64,000 nucleotides of DNA from CAYHVK01 sp964360255 (GCA_964360255.1 CAYHVK010000004.1:62001-126000); one strand, 5' to 3'; positions 1 through 9,321 are shown, numbered from the stretch's first letter. Program-made: numbers and translations. Notes: generated by a model from the letters alone, not told the origin.

Positions 1-100
1 ACTATACAAAGAAAATTATTATCGATTTTACATAATACTAAGTCGGGCCTATCTTGAAATAGACTATTGCACTTACTTAGCAACAAAAAAGGAGATTCTA

Positions 101-670
101 GTGGCTACTACATTAATCAATACAAAAATCCCTGACTTCAAACTTCAGGCTTATCATAACAACGATTTCGTGAGCGTGACTCAAGAGAAACTAAAAGGAA
201 AATGGTCGATTTTCTTTTTCTATCCTGCTGACTTCACATTTGTTTGCCCCACTGAACTTGGTGACATGGCTGACAAATATGCTGAATTTCAAAAAATGGG
301 GGTAGAAGTTTACTCGGTGAGCACAGACACTCACTTTACCCACAAAGCCTGGCACGATGCTTCGGATACAATTAAGAAAATCAAGTACCCGATGTTAGCC
401 GACCCAACAGGTCATTTGACCCGCGCTTTAGGTGTGCACATCGAAGAGGAAGGTCTGGCTTACCGCGGAACTTTCTTGGTTGATCCGAACGGTCAAATCA
501 AAATTGCAGAAGTGCAAGACAACGGTATCGGCCGCAATGCCGATGAACTTGTTCGCAAAGTGAAAGCCGCTCAATACACGGCTTCTCACCCAGGCGAAGT
601 TTGCCCAGCTAAATGGCAACCAGGTGACAAGACATTGAAACCAGGTCTTGATCTCGTTGGTAAAATTTAA
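101..670 (+). CDS. ahpC: Alkyl hydroperoxide reductase subunit C (2-Cys peroxiredoxin)
   Basis: Reduces hydrogen peroxide and organic hydroperoxides in the cytoplasm, with AhpF as the electron donor. The 189-aa length is typical of AhpC. The peroxidatic cysteine is C49 in FTFVCPTE, and the resolving cysteine is C168 in GEVCPAKW near the C-terminus, so this is a typical 2-Cys enzyme. The start is GTG at 101, preceded by AAGGAG at 89-94. ahpF follows 74 bp downstream on the same strand with a hairpin between them. The 100 bp upstream should hold the promoter; I see no convincing OxyR or PerR box. The family call is secure. Confidence 0.97.
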   Translation: MATTLINTKIPDFKLQAYHNNDFVSVTQEKLKGKWSIFFFYPADFTFVCPTELGDMADKYAEFQKMGVEVYSVSTDTHFTHKAWHDASDTIKKIKYPMLADPTGHLTRALGVHIEEEGLAYRGTFLVDPNGQIKIAEVQDNGIGRNADELVRKVKAAQYTASHPGEVCPAKWQPGDKTLKPGLDLVGKI

Positions 671-682
671 TCTTCAAATGAC

Positions 683-709
683 GTCCGCAGCGAATTTTTC
701 ACTGCGGAC
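683..709 (+). other. Intercistronic hairpin between ahpC and ahpF
   Basis: GTCCGCAG at 683-690 and CTGCGGAC at 702-709 form a perfect 8-bp stem with an 11-nt loop. It is followed by a pyrimidine-rich stretch but no clear T run. It lies 13 bp past the ahpC stop. It could stabilise the ahpC mRNA 3' end or partly attenuate read-through into ahpF, giving more AhpC than AhpF. The structure is seen; the role is inferred. Confidence 0.5.
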
Positions 710-744
710 ACTTTCTCCTAACTGACTTTTCGTGGGAGGCCCAT

Positions 745-2328
745 ATGCTCGATACATCTCTTAAAGAACAGCTCAAAACAGTCTTTGAAAAATTAGAAAA
801 TACGGTTGAACTGGTGATCGCCAACAGTTCTCACGCCGATCAATCAGATCTCGTTTCTATGCTCAATGATGTGGCCTCTACTTCTAATAAGGTGACGGTT
901 CGCCACTCTGAGGCCACCACCGCTTCACCGCAATTTCATATTGAATACAAAGGTCGTCCTAACGGCATTATCTTTCGTGGCATCCCAGGCGGTCATGAAT
1001 TCAGCTCGCTCATTTTAGCTATTTTAAATTCGGACGGAAAAGGCAAACTCCCCGATGCTGTGCTCACTCAGCGCATTCGCCGTTTAAAGAAAAATATCGC
1101 GGTTAAAACTTTTATGTCTCTCACTTGTGAAAACTGCCCTGAGGTGGTTCAAGCACTCAACCAAATCACCGTCATTCATGGAAGTTTTAAACATGAAATT
1201 ATTGATGGTGGTTACGCTCCTGAAGAAGTTGAAAAATATGGCATTCAGGGTGTACCAAGTTTAGCGAATGCCGATAAAATGTTTCATTCAGGTCGCATCA
1301 CCTTACTTGATTTGATCTCAAAACTTGAAGCCACTTATGGAGTGGATGAATCTGCAGAAGAGGCTCCTCCTATAGAGAAAAATTTAGGGCATTTTGATGT
1401 ACTGATTGTGGGCGGTGGCCCAGCCGGCGCTTCAGCAGCTATTTACAGCGTTCGTAAAGGTCTTAGCACAGCCATGATCACCGATAAAATTGGAGGCCAG
1501 GTGCAAGAGACAAAGGGTATCGAGAATTTGATTTCGGTGCAATACACTGAAGGGCCGCAATTGGCGGCTCAGCTTAATCAACACGTCAATTCTTATCCGG
1601 TGCGCGTGCTTGAAAATCGTCGGGTGAATAAAATCACTGGTGATTTGACAAAAGCCCAGCAGAAAAAAACTGTTGAACTTGAAAGCGGGGAATTTTTAAC
1701 AACCGACTCAATTATTGTGGCGACAGGTGCAAAATGGCGCGAGCTCAATATTCCGGGAGAAAAAGAATACATTGGCCGTGGTGTGGCCTTCTGCCCACAC
1801 TGTGATGGTCCGTTTTATAAAGGTAAAAAAGTTTCAGTTATTGGTGGCGGCAATTCAGGAGTTGAAGCGGCTATCGATTTGGCTGGCATTGTGGGCGAAG
1901 TCATTCTGCTTGAATACAACGACACTTTAAAAGCCGACAAAATATTAGTGGATAAACTTTTATCACTGAAAAACGTCAGCGTGATGACGGGTGTAAAAAC
2001 AGAAAAGTTTATTGGCGATGGACAGAAAGTCCGCTCACTTGAATACTTCAATCGTAAGACTGAAAAAATTGAAACTCTTGAGCTGGATGGCGTGTTTATT
2101 CAAATTGGTTTAGTGCCTAATAGTCAGTTCTTGAAAGATACAGTTAAACTGACAAAGTTCGGTGAAATCATTGTAGATGAAAAGGGCCGCACTTCTGCTC
2201 CGGGTATTTATGCTGCAGGTGATGTAACGACGACTCCTTATAAGCAGATTATTATCGCCATGGGTGAAGGCGCCAAGGCTGCTCTCGCAGCCTTTGAAGA
2301 TCGCATGTATCACATATCTGCAACTTAA
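745..2328 (+). CDS. ahpF: Alkyl hydroperoxide reductase subunit F
   Basis: NADH-dependent flavoprotein disulfide reductase that recycles AhpC. The 527-aa length fits AhpF rather than the shorter thioredoxin reductases. The N-terminal double thioredoxin fold carries the redox pair C128/C131 in TCENCPEV. The FAD-binding motif GGGPAGAS lies at about 223-230, the second dithiol C350/C353 in CPHCDGP, and the pyridine-nucleotide motif GGGNSG at about 367-372. The ATG follows a strong GGGAGG site at about 734-738. It follows ahpC in the same direction, as in the usual peroxide-defence operon. Confidence 0.97.
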   Translation: MLDTSLKEQLKTVFEKLENTVELVIANSSHADQSDLVSMLNDVASTSNKVTVRHSEATTASPQFHIEYKGRPNGIIFRGIPGGHEFSSLILAILNSDGKGKLPDAVLTQRIRRLKKNIAVKTFMSLTCENCPEVVQALNQITVIHGSFKHEIIDGGYAPEEVEKYGIQGVPSLANADKMFHSGRITLLDLISKLEATYGVDESAEEAPPIEKNLGHFDVLIVGGGPAGASAAIYSVRKGLSTAMITDKIGGQVQETKGIENLISVQYTEGPQLAAQLNQHVNSYPVRVLENRRVNKITGDLTKAQQKKTVELESGEFLTTDSIIVATGAKWRELNIPGEKEYIGRGVAFCPHCDGPFYKGKKVSVIGGGNSGVEAAIDLAGIVGEVILLEYNDTLKADKILVDKLLSLKNVSVMTGVKTEKFIGDGQKVRSLEYFNRKTEKIETLELDGVFIQIGLVPNSQFLKDTVKLTKFGEIIVDEKGRTSAPGIYAAGDVTTTPYKQIIIAMGEGAKAALAAFEDRMYHISAT

Positions 2329-2330
2329 CT

Positions 2331-2711
2331 CTAGGATTCGCTGATAATGTTCTCACCTGTGGACCCACCCGCATTTTCTGCGAGCCACAGATCGAGCTCA
2401 GGATTTGAGCCTAAAAAGCGCACCCCTGCATAGTATTGGCCGTCCACTTTTAAGCGGTAAACAATTTCGCCTTTTACAAAAATGAAGTCTTTGTTAGGTA
2501 GAAAAAATCGAAGTTCTAAAGTTTGATGCATAATGGGTAAATTATTTGTGCGAAGAAGCATTCCGCCCTTACTGATTTGAACGGCGGTCTCAAAAAGCAA
2601 AGTATAGTGATTCGCAACCGCTACATGCAGAGATGTTTTAAAGCGCTTATGGCGCCGGCGATGCACAAAATCTTGCCCAGTTTGGTCTTCCATAACTAAA
2701 TAGAATTGCAA
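2331..2711 (-). CDS. PilZ domain protein
   Basis: Small single-domain protein (126 aa) of the PilZ type, which bind cyclic di-GMP and control motility, adhesion or secretion. The arginine-rich switch is seen at about residues 18-24 (RRRHKRF, giving RxxxR), followed by ISKGG, the SxxG half of the usual [DN]xSxxG motif with Q in the D/N position. The listed start is TTG at 2711; an ATG seven codons in (2693) is an alternative, and neither has a clear ribosome site. It converges on ahpF with only 2 bp between stop codons and no visible terminator. Confidence 0.82.
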   Translation of the reverse strand: MQFYLVMEDQTGQDFVHRRRHKRFKTSLHVAVANHYTLLFETAVQISKGGMLLRTNNLPIMHQTLELRFFLPNKDFIFVKGEIVYRLKVDGQYYAGVRFLGSNPELDLWLAENAGGSTGENIISES

Positions 2712-3024
2712 AATGCGTTCACTTTCAGATACTCGGGGTCCCCTTGAAATAACTGCATTTTTTGTGCCTCACTTTAAGAAAATCTGAGATGTTTTGTCGA
2801 AGCTCTATACGCTGCCTGATTCTTCAACAAAAAAAGTGAAAAAACTCATTTAGAGTTTAAAAGCCTTTAAACGGTAAAATCTAAGCAAAATTCAATATCC
2901 GGGTGAAACCTTATCTTAACAAATAATTCGCTCTCTACCTAAGTCGGTTGGGACCTAAGACGAAAAGAGGTCGATGATTTCGTCCTCACCAGAATGAAAA
3001 ACGGAAATTTGTCAAAATAGAGAG
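2712..3024. other. Intergenic region, 313 bp
   Basis: Divergent gap between the PilZ gene and the M64 peptidase lipoprotein, so it must carry promoters in both directions. A 7-bp direct repeat ACCTAAG lies at 2937-2943 and 2953-2959, centre spacing 16 bp, about 70 bp before the lipoprotein start. No RNA gene or convincing small ORF was seen. Confidence 0.4.
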
Positions 3025-4299
3025 ATGCCATCACTTTGTCTTTCTAAGAAAATCGCTCAGCAAATAGCTAAGAGAACAGTTTATATATCTTTCGGCTGTC
3101 TTTGTTTCTCAGTCATCAGCTGCAGCCCGGCTTTTGACTCTCTAACACAAAACATCAATGAAAATTCTGAGGGTGTTTTGATTTACGAAGATGTGGCCTT
3201 AGACGGTCAAATTTTATCTAAAACTGTTCTTAAAGACCAACCTGAAGATATTGAGCGAATTAAAAAAGACAAAGCTACAAAAAGCGCAGTTCAAGTCATT
3301 CAAGGTCGTCGCACCGGTCAGCATATAGGTGTGGTCTTCGTCGGTGATGGCTACGCCCAAAAAGATTTTGCTCAATACGAAAAAGATGTGGCTCACATAT
3401 TTAAAAACTTGAGTTTGCAAGAGCCCTTTAAAAGCTACTTACCGTATTTTACTTTCTATCGCGTTGACCACATCAGTTCGCAAAGCGGAGTGAATAAAAT
3501 CCCGTCGGCAGGCTTAGGTATGTATTACGGCTGCGATGGTTTACCGCGCCTACTTTGTGTCAGCACAACACGTGTGATGCTTGAGGCTCGCAATGCCCCC
3601 CGCTCAGATATAGTCTTTGCTATTGCCAATTCTAGCGAATACGGCGGCGCTGGTTATCGAAAGCCATCTATTTCAACACTGGCGGCCCGTCACCCAGCGG
3701 CACTAGAGCTGGCCCTCCACGAAGTGGGTCATTCATTTGCCCTATTAGGCGACGAATATGAAGATCAAGGTTCGTCAGAGAACTGCAATTCCTATCCAAA
3801 TATTAGTCCTCTCAACTTTGATGAAATGAAAAAGAAAAAACAGAAGTGGCATCTGTGGCAAGATTTAAAAGGTATCAGCTCTTATGCAGGAGCCTGCTAT
3901 TCACAGAAATACTATCGCCCCACGCTCGATTCAAAAATGCGCACGCTGGGTAATACCTTCGGTGAAGTCAATTTAGAGCAGTTTATTCTACAAATTTATA
4001 AGAAAGTGCGCCCTATTCAATTTGCTACACCAGAAGCAACCATCAAGCAGTCAGGCGCCATTGAAGTGCAACCTATGCAGCCGAGTTCGCATTCTTTAAC
4101 TATCAGTTGGTACTTAGATGGAGCGCTTCAGCCACAGCTGAAAAATAGAACGAGAGTTGAAACAAAAGAAATTCAAATCACTAAAAGCACCCACACCCTT
4201 ACTGCGATAGTGTTAGACAACACTCCACTTGTACGCGATGAAGTGGCTCGCGAAAAATACATGAAACAAAGTTTAAAATGGAAGTTGAAATTACGCTAA
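3025..4299 (+). CDS. M64-family metallopeptidase, lipoprotein
   Basis: Secreted zinc peptidase resembling the IgA-peptidase M64 family. The zinc-binding site is HEVGH at residues 232-236, followed by LLGDEYED, which matches the family pattern HExxHxxxxxxDEY. The N-terminus has a basic start, a hydrophobic stretch and a lipobox ending at C33 (VISC), so the protein is probably lipid-anchored in the envelope. The 424-aa length fits. An AGAGAG sits just before the ATG. With the M28 and M14 enzymes nearby it may help digest extracellular or prey protein; that role is inference. Confidence 0.85.
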   Translation: MPSLCLSKKIAQQIAKRTVYISFGCLCFSVISCSPAFDSLTQNINENSEGVLIYEDVALDGQILSKTVLKDQPEDIERIKKDKATKSAVQVIQGRRTGQHIGVVFVGDGYAQKDFAQYEKDVAHIFKNLSLQEPFKSYLPYFTFYRVDHISSQSGVNKIPSAGLGMYYGCDGLPRLLCVSTTRVMLEARNAPRSDIVFAIANSSEYGGAGYRKPSISTLAARHPAALELALHEVGHSFALLGDEYEDQGSSENCNSYPNISPLNFDEMKKKKQKWHLWQDLKGISSYAGACYSQKYYRPTLDSKMRTLGNTFGEVNLEQFILQIYKKVRPIQFATPEATIKQSGAIEVQPMQPSSHSLTISWYLDGALQPQLKNRTRVETKEIQITKSTHTLTAIVLDNTPLVRDEVAREKYMKQSLKWKLKLR

Positions 4300-4316
4300 G
4301 CCTCTTGAGGCTTAGC
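4295..4316. terminator. Perfect palindrome between convergent genes
   Basis: GCTAAGCCTC at 4295-4304 pairs with GAGGCTTAGC at 4307-4316 across a 2-nt centre. It includes the stop codon of the M64 gene and lies 5 bp from the ppx stop. It has no T run, so it is a likely 3'-end hairpin for both genes rather than a classical intrinsic terminator. Confidence 0.5.
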
Positions 4317-4321
4317 TGTAA

Positions 4322-5323
4322 CTAAACGCTTTTAAAAGCCTCGACGAGGATTCCATCACGTAAGGCGAAATCTGTGGTCGCTATTTTTCTGAGTTTCATA
4401 GCGTACATCAGCTCTTCAAGCAGAATCGCGCCGGCCAAGATCAAATCGGCGCGCTTAGGCTCGAGACCTGGCAAAGCTAAAAGCTGGGCCTTTGTCATTG
4501 TGGTCATTTCTGAAACCAAAGCTGAAAGTTCGTAACGCTGAATCGAATTACCGCCGCGATCGATTTTCTTCAAAATTCGCGCTAAAGAGCGAATGGTACC
4601 GCTAGAGCCTACAGAGTATTTGATCGCCGACCAATTGCGGCCCGTTGATAGACTCATCAGTCTTTCACGGATGTACTGGCGCATAGCCAGCTCAGGGTGC
4701 AGCACCCCTTTTTTCATGACCGGTGGAATGGTTTCAAAAAACATCTGCTGGAGACGATTAGCACCCAAATTAAAACTATGCTGCTCGAGAATCCGTTTGC
4801 CATTGCAAACGATGACCTCAGTGCTGCCACCACCGATATCAATTATCACCGCTGGATTTCTCGGTATCTCGACGTGATTTAAAATGCCTTGGGCAATAAG
4901 ATAACCTTCTTCAGCCCCGCTGATCACCCGAATAGTAATGCCCGTTTTCTTTTTAACAGCCTCAACAAAATCTTTTGAATTCGTCGCCGTTCTTAGAGCG
5001 CTCGTACCGAACGCAAGAACGTGCTTCACTTTTAATTCATTGAGAATATGGCGAATACGATTGAACGCGTTCACTGAGCGCTGAATGCCCTCTTGCGGAA
5101 TCAAACCGGTGCGAAAAACCCCGTCCCCGAGACGAACCATTTTCTTTTCGCGATGAGTACGGACTAGTTTTTTACCCTTGAATTCATAAACATCAAAACG
5201 AAGAGAATTGGTGCCCAGATCGATAATTCCAACCCGGCTGACGCGAGACTTCTTTTTTATTTTTTTCGCGGACTTGCTTTTACGCGGCGAATTTTTTTCA
5301 AGTGCGAGGGTTGTAAGCTGCAT
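4322..5323 (-). CDS. ppx: Ppx/GppA family exopolyphosphatase
   Basis: Hydrolyses terminal phosphates from inorganic polyphosphate, or pppGpp if it acts as GppA. The actin-like ATPase fold is marked by GIIDLGTNS at 32-40, the catalytic SGAEEGYL at about 135-142 and the phosphate loop DIGGGSTEV at about 162-170. At 333 aa it is a short form lacking the C-terminal HD-like domain of E. coli Ppx. The lysine-rich first 30 residues are encoded inside the overlapping sixA 3' end (67 bp overlap). No alternative start was found closer to the conserved core. It is the last gene of the ppk-sixA-ppx operon. Confidence 0.9.
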   Translation of the reverse strand: MQLTTLALEKNSPRKSKSAKKIKKKSRVSRVGIIDLGTNSLRFDVYEFKGKKLVRTHREKKMVRLGDGVFRTGLIPQEGIQRSVNAFNRIRHILNELKVKHVLAFGTSALRTATNSKDFVEAVKKKTGITIRVISGAEEGYLIAQGILNHVEIPRNPAVIIDIGGGSTEVIVCNGKRILEQHSFNLGANRLQQMFFETIPPVMKKGVLHPELAMRQYIRERLMSLSTGRNWSAIKYSVGSSGTIRSLARILKKIDRGGNSIQRYELSALVSEMTTMTKAQLLALPGLEPKRADLILAGAILLEELMYAMKLRKIATTDFALRDGILVEAFKSV

Positions 5324-5793
5324 ACTAATTTCGCCGTTCCTTTTTCAATAAAGTTTTCGAATTCTATGAGAGCGAAACCGCCCTTCTTAAAATCAAAGAC
5401 AGACTTTCTTCTTCCAGACAAGAAATATGTTAAAAAATGGCCCAATTCAGGCTCATGACCCACGAGAGCCACCGTTGAAACTCGTCCCATTCGGCAAAGC
5501 CAGCTTGAGAGTTCTTCGGCCCGACTATCAGGCTCAAGTTCAGACAGGTAAAGCAATCGAGATTTAGGCAAATAAGTCTTTAAGATTTTTGCGGTTTGCT
5601 GAGTGCGGCGAAAAGGCGATGACGCAATTAAACCAATATCGGGCCATAATTTTTGAATCACTCGAGCCACTTTTTTGAAATCTTTCTCGCCTTTTTTAGT
5701 CAACGGTCGAGAACTATCCGGCCTCCCCGTCTTTTTAAATTCTTCTCTTAATCCAGCTTCGGCATGTCTGACAAATAAGACTCTAAGGCTCAT
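5257..5793 (-). CDS. sixA: Phosphohistidine phosphatase SixA
   Basis: Histidine phosphatase superfamily protein (178 aa). The catalytic RHAEA is at residues 9-13 with nucleophile H10, and the second histidine is H113 in VGHEPEL. SixA removes phosphate from phosphohistidine proteins, in E. coli from the ArcB or nitrogen-PTS phosphorelay. Here it lies between ppk (11 bp gap) and ppx (67 bp overlap), which suggests a role linked to phosphate or polyphosphate. The C-terminal 40 residues are basic and unusual for SixA; they share DNA with the ppx N-terminus. Confidence 0.87.
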   Translation of the reverse strand: MSLRVLFVRHAEAGLREEFKKTGRPDSSRPLTKKGEKDFKKVARVIQKLWPDIGLIASSPFRRTQQTAKILKTYLPKSRLLYLSELEPDSRAEELSSWLCRMGRVSTVALVGHEPELGHFLTYFLSGRRKSVFDFKKGGFALIEFENFIEKGTAKLVCSLQPSHLKKIRRVKASPRKK

Positions 5794-5804
5794 ACACTTC
5801 CTGA

Positions 5805-7916
5805 TTATGGGTTTTTAATAAAATACTCATGAAGGCCCACATCATCGGGCTTCTCGGGTTTACGCTGAACATACTCGCCACTCGGCTGAAGATCCCAAGC
5901 TAAAACCCGCTCATTAAGCTGGTATTCTAAGTTGCGGTAAAGTTCAGCTTTTAAATCAGAGTCTAAAATGGGCGTCACAACCTCAATACGGTTATTTAAA
6001 TTACGAAACATCCAATCTGCCGAGCCAATATAGAATTTTCCACCCAGAGGTTCTTTGGCTCCGCCTCTAAAATAAAAAATTCTGGCGTGCTCTAAAAAAC
6101 GACCAATGATTGAAGTCACGCGAATGTTTTCACTTAAACCCGGTACTCCGGGTTTAAGTGTGCAAAACCCTCGCACGATCAAATCAATTTTAACTCCGGC
6201 CTTAGAGGCTGCATAAAGAGCTTCGCAGATCTCTTGGTCTTCAAGACTGTTCATTTTCGCTATGATATGAGCTGGCTGCTTGTTCTTAGCGAAGTCGCGC
6301 TCTTTATTAATGTAATAAAGAAAGCGCTTACGCATATTCACAGGTGCCACAAGAAGTTTTTGATAAGTTTTCTTGAGCGACAGACCTGTTAGAAAGTTAA
6401 AGGCTTCAATCAGTTCGTTACCGATTTTTTTATCAGAAGTGAAAAGACTGTAATCAGTATAAAGCTTAGCTGTTGATGGGTTGTAGTTACCGGTGCCAAT
6501 ATGTGAATAGAAACGATAGGCCTCTTGCTCTTGGCGAATCACCAGAATAGTTTTACCGTGAATCTTTTTGCCCGTAATACCATAAATCACATGGACGCCC
6601 GCTTTTTCGAGCATTTCACTCCAGTAAATATTACGAGCCTCATCAAAACGGGCTTGCAGCTCAACAACCGCCACAACCTGCTTGCCTTTTTCAGCAGCCC
6701 GCATCAGGAGTGGAATAATGGGATTGTTTTCACCACCGCGATAAAGAGTCATTTTAATCGCCAAAACATGAGGATCTTTAACGGCATCACGAATAAACTT
6801 TTCTACGGAGTCATAGAAACTCTCATAAGGGTGATGCACCAAAATATCTTTGCCACGAATAATTGAAAAAATATCAACCGCATCGTCGGTTAAAGATTCA
6901 GGTTTAATAGGCACATGAGGCTTATAACGTAAGGCAGGGATATTTAAATTGGCGAGTTCGTTGAGAGACTCGTAGGCTATCTCTCCTGGCACCTCGTAAA
7001 GATCGTCGTCGCTGAGCTGCAGCTCGTCCTTCAAAAAATTGAGCATGCTCTTATCTTGGGTCCCTGCGTATTCTAGGCGGATAATAGGTGCAATACGGCG
7101 CAGACGAAGCTCTTCTTCAACCAGTTCCATGCGATCATCTTCTTCATCATCATCAATGACCGTTTCGATATCTGCACTTCGCGTCACGCGAAAAGGCATA
7201 ACCTCTTCAATGACCATCTCTGGAAAAAGCTCTTCTAAGTTATTGCTGATCAAATCAAGAAGTCCGACCAATTTATAATCAGTACTTTTATCATCTGCCA
7301 GCTGAACCCACTGAGGCAAAGAATTAGGCAGTTTCACCCGGGCAAAAAGATCTTCTTTCTTTTTCGGATAATGGAGGGTGATACCAAGCGAAACCGATAA
7401 GTTCGATAAAAAAGGAAATGGATGAGAGCGGTCAACAGCCAGCGGAGTAAGAACCGGAAAGACTTTGTTTTTAAAATACTCAGTCGCCGATTTACGCTCT
7501 GACTCGCTCATATCTTTCCAGGACAAGAAACGGATGCCGTTTTTTTTCAGTTCAGGCAAAAGCTGCTTATGATAAACATCATGACGAAGTTGTAAGTGCT
7601 GAACGATTGTTTGGCGAACTTCTTGTAAGAGGCGCCCCGGCTGAGTTTGATCGGCACCAACAATATGGACATTGCGAGCAATGGCACGTTTTAAATAACC
7701 CACGCGCTTCATAAAAAACTCATCCATGTTATTTGAAAAAATAGCCAAAAAGCGAACTCGCTCAAGCAAAGGCACTCGCGAATCGGTGGCTTGTGCTAAA
7801 ACGCGCTCATTAAATTTTAACCAACTCAAATCACGGTTGAAAAAACTAGGCGGCACATTGGCGGGAGTGCCTCCAGAGCTGGATGTGGCTGAACTTGGTG
7901 GGCTTGACGACGACAT
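5805..7916 (-). CDS. ppk1: Polyphosphate kinase 1
   Basis: Makes inorganic polyphosphate reversibly from ATP through a phosphohistidine intermediate. The N-terminal core FFNRDLSWLKFNERVL is diagnostic of Ppk1. The autophosphorylated histidine lies in KIHGKT, about residue 453 from the chosen ATG, followed by SHIGTGNYNP. The second catalytic histidine is in FLEHARIFYF. I chose ATG 7916 because it leaves a short serine-rich leader; ATG 7934 or an upstream start at 7994 are possible, but the last would overlap the divergent MATE gene. It is the first gene of the ppk-sixA-ppx operon. Confidence 0.95.
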   Translation of the reverse strand: MSSSSPPSSATSSSGGTPANVPPSFFNRDLSWLKFNERVLAQATDSRVPLLERVRFLAIFSNNMDEFFMKRVGYLKRAIARNVHIVGADQTQPGRLLQEVRQTIVQHLQLRHDVYHKQLLPELKKNGIRFLSWKDMSESERKSATEYFKNKVFPVLTPLAVDRSHPFPFLSNLSVSLGITLHYPKKKEDLFARVKLPNSLPQWVQLADDKSTDYKLVGLLDLISNNLEELFPEMVIEEVMPFRVTRSADIETVIDDDEEDDRMELVEEELRLRRIAPIIRLEYAGTQDKSMLNFLKDELQLSDDDLYEVPGEIAYESLNELANLNIPALRYKPHVPIKPESLTDDAVDIFSIIRGKDILVHHPYESFYDSVEKFIRDAVKDPHVLAIKMTLYRGGENNPIIPLLMRAAEKGKQVVAVVELQARFDEARNIYWSEMLEKAGVHVIYGITGKKIHGKTILVIRQEQEAYRFYSHIGTGNYNPSTAKLYTDYSLFTSDKKIGNELIEAFNFLTGLSLKKTYQKLLVAPVNMRKRFLYYINKERDFAKNKQPAHIIAKMNSLEDQEICEALYAASKAGVKIDLIVRGFCTLKPGVPGLSENIRVTSIIGRFLEHARIFYFRGGAKEPLGGKFYIGSADWMFRNLNNRIEVVTPILDSDLKAELYRNLEYQLNERVLAWDLQPSGEYVQRKPEKPDDVGLHEYFIKNP

Positions 7917-7965
7917 AGGATTTGAGCCTAGCATTTTTCTGATGGGCAGTATATTAATGTATTGA

Positions 7966-9321
7966 ATGTCGACAAATTCCTCACCGAAATCCAATAATTC
8001 TCTGAGTCAGCTTCAGCAAACCCTCAGAATCTCCTTGCCTATGATTTTAGGTCAGGTCGGCCAGGTCTTAATGGGCGTTACTGATAGCATTATGGTCGGA
8101 CATATCGGTGCCGTCCCATTAGCCGCTTCGGCTTTCGTGAACAATATTATTAACATCCCCCTAGTATTTTTAATCGGCATCAGCACTTGTATTTCGGTGC
8201 GTGTCTCTCAACATTATGGTGCTGGGGACACTAAAAAAATTGCTGAAAGTTACTGGAACGGCTTACTGCTCTCGCTGATGTTCGCCGTAATAATTGTGGT
8301 CGGTCTTTTACTGATACGCGACGATCTTTGGATTTTTAGACAGCCCGAAGAAGTGACCGCCATTTCAAAAGTTTTCTTTATAACCGTTACTTTTTCGCTC
8401 ATCCCAAGCTTAATTTACCAATGCTCAAAAAATTTCTGCGATGGTTTTTCTCATACCGTTCCGGCCACAGTTGTTATGATTTTAGGTCTTGGACTGAACA
8501 TCGTCTTCAACTGGGTTTTAATTTACGGAAATTTAGGTGCACCAGCTCTCGGCCTTGATGGAGCCGGTTACGCCACTGTCAGCGCTCGCAGCATTATGGC
8601 ACTTCTTATGATGGGCTACGTCTTTTACGCTCCCATTTATAAAGTGTTTATGAACTCGATCAATTTTTCTGAGTGGAACCTCGTTGTTATGCGTGGCCTA
8701 GCTAAAATCGGTGTGCCCAGCGGCCTGCAGTTTCTTTTTGAAGTAGGAGCCTTCGCCGGCTCAGGTGTTATGATGGGCTGGATTTCTACTCAGGCCTTAG
8801 CCGCCCATCAGATCGCGCTGAATTTGGCTTCACTCACATTTATGGTGGCCCTTGGTATTTCGCTGGGAGCCAGCGTGCGCGTCGGTCAGGCTCACGGTAA
8901 AAAAGATTGGGTCGCTGTGCGAACAATCGGTCTCTCGGCCCTTGCTTTTGTTTTAGCCATCGAAGGCTTTTTTGCTATAGGTTTCTTTCTTTCAAAAGAC
9001 CATCTGCCGCTTTTGTATATCAAAGAAGCACCAGTGATTGCCTTAGCCTCACAGATGCTTTTAATAGCGGCGCTTTTTCAACTTGTTGATGGTTTGCAGT
9101 GCGTGGCGCTGGGTCTTTTACGTGGCATTTCAGATGTCCGCATTCCTACATCCATCACGTTTGCTTCGTATTGGATTATCGGTTTACCATTAGGATATAT
9201 TTTAGCATTTATCTTCGGGCTTGAGCATTTAGGAATTTGGATCGCTCTATTAGTAGCCCTTATGTTTTCAGCAGGGCTACTCACTTGGAGATTTCAGCGT
9301 TTAACAAAAAGAGCGCAGTAA
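7966..9321 (+). CDS. MATE family efflux transporter
   Basis: Inner-membrane multidrug exporter driven by Na+ or H+. The 451 aa form about twelve hydrophobic segments. The N-terminal motif, with LRISLPMILGQVGQVLMGVTD and MVGHIGAVPLAA, is typical of the family and recurs in the second half (IGVPSGLQFLFEVGAF). An in-frame TGA directly precedes the ATG, fixing the start, and no clear ribosome site is visible. The start is only 49 bp from the chosen ppk start, so the divergent promoters overlap or lie inside coding sequence. The substrate cannot be deduced. Confidence 0.9.
   Translation: MSTNSSPKSNNSLSQLQQTLRISLPMILGQVGQVLMGVTDSIMVGHIGAVPLAASAFVNNIINIPLVFLIGISTCISVRVSQHYGAGDTKKIAESYWNGLLLSLMFAVIIVVGLLLIRDDLWIFRQPEEVTAISKVFFITVTFSLIPSLIYQCSKNFCDGFSHTVPATVVMILGLGLNIVFNWVLIYGNLGAPALGLDGAGYATVSARSIMALLMMGYVFYAPIYKVFMNSINFSEWNLVVMRGLAKIGVPSGLQFLFEVGAFAGSGVMMGWISTQALAAHQIALNLASLTFMVALGISLGASVRVGQAHGKKDWVAVRTIGLSALAFVLAIEGFFAIGFFLSKDHLPLLYIKEAPVIALASQMLLIAALFQLVDGLQCVALGLLRGISDVRIPTSITFASYWIIGLPLGYILAFIFGLEHLGIWIALLVALMFSAGLLTWRFQRLTKRAQ

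Noticed and set aside
49..67. CTAT/ATAG-like elements upstream of ahpC as a possible OxyR site
   Set aside because: Spacing and order do not match the four-element OxyR consensus; one pair only and six-base spacing.
2937..2959. Direct repeat ACCTAAG before the M64 gene
   Set aside because: Seven bases repeated once is weak; no known operator or sigma-factor element fits it.
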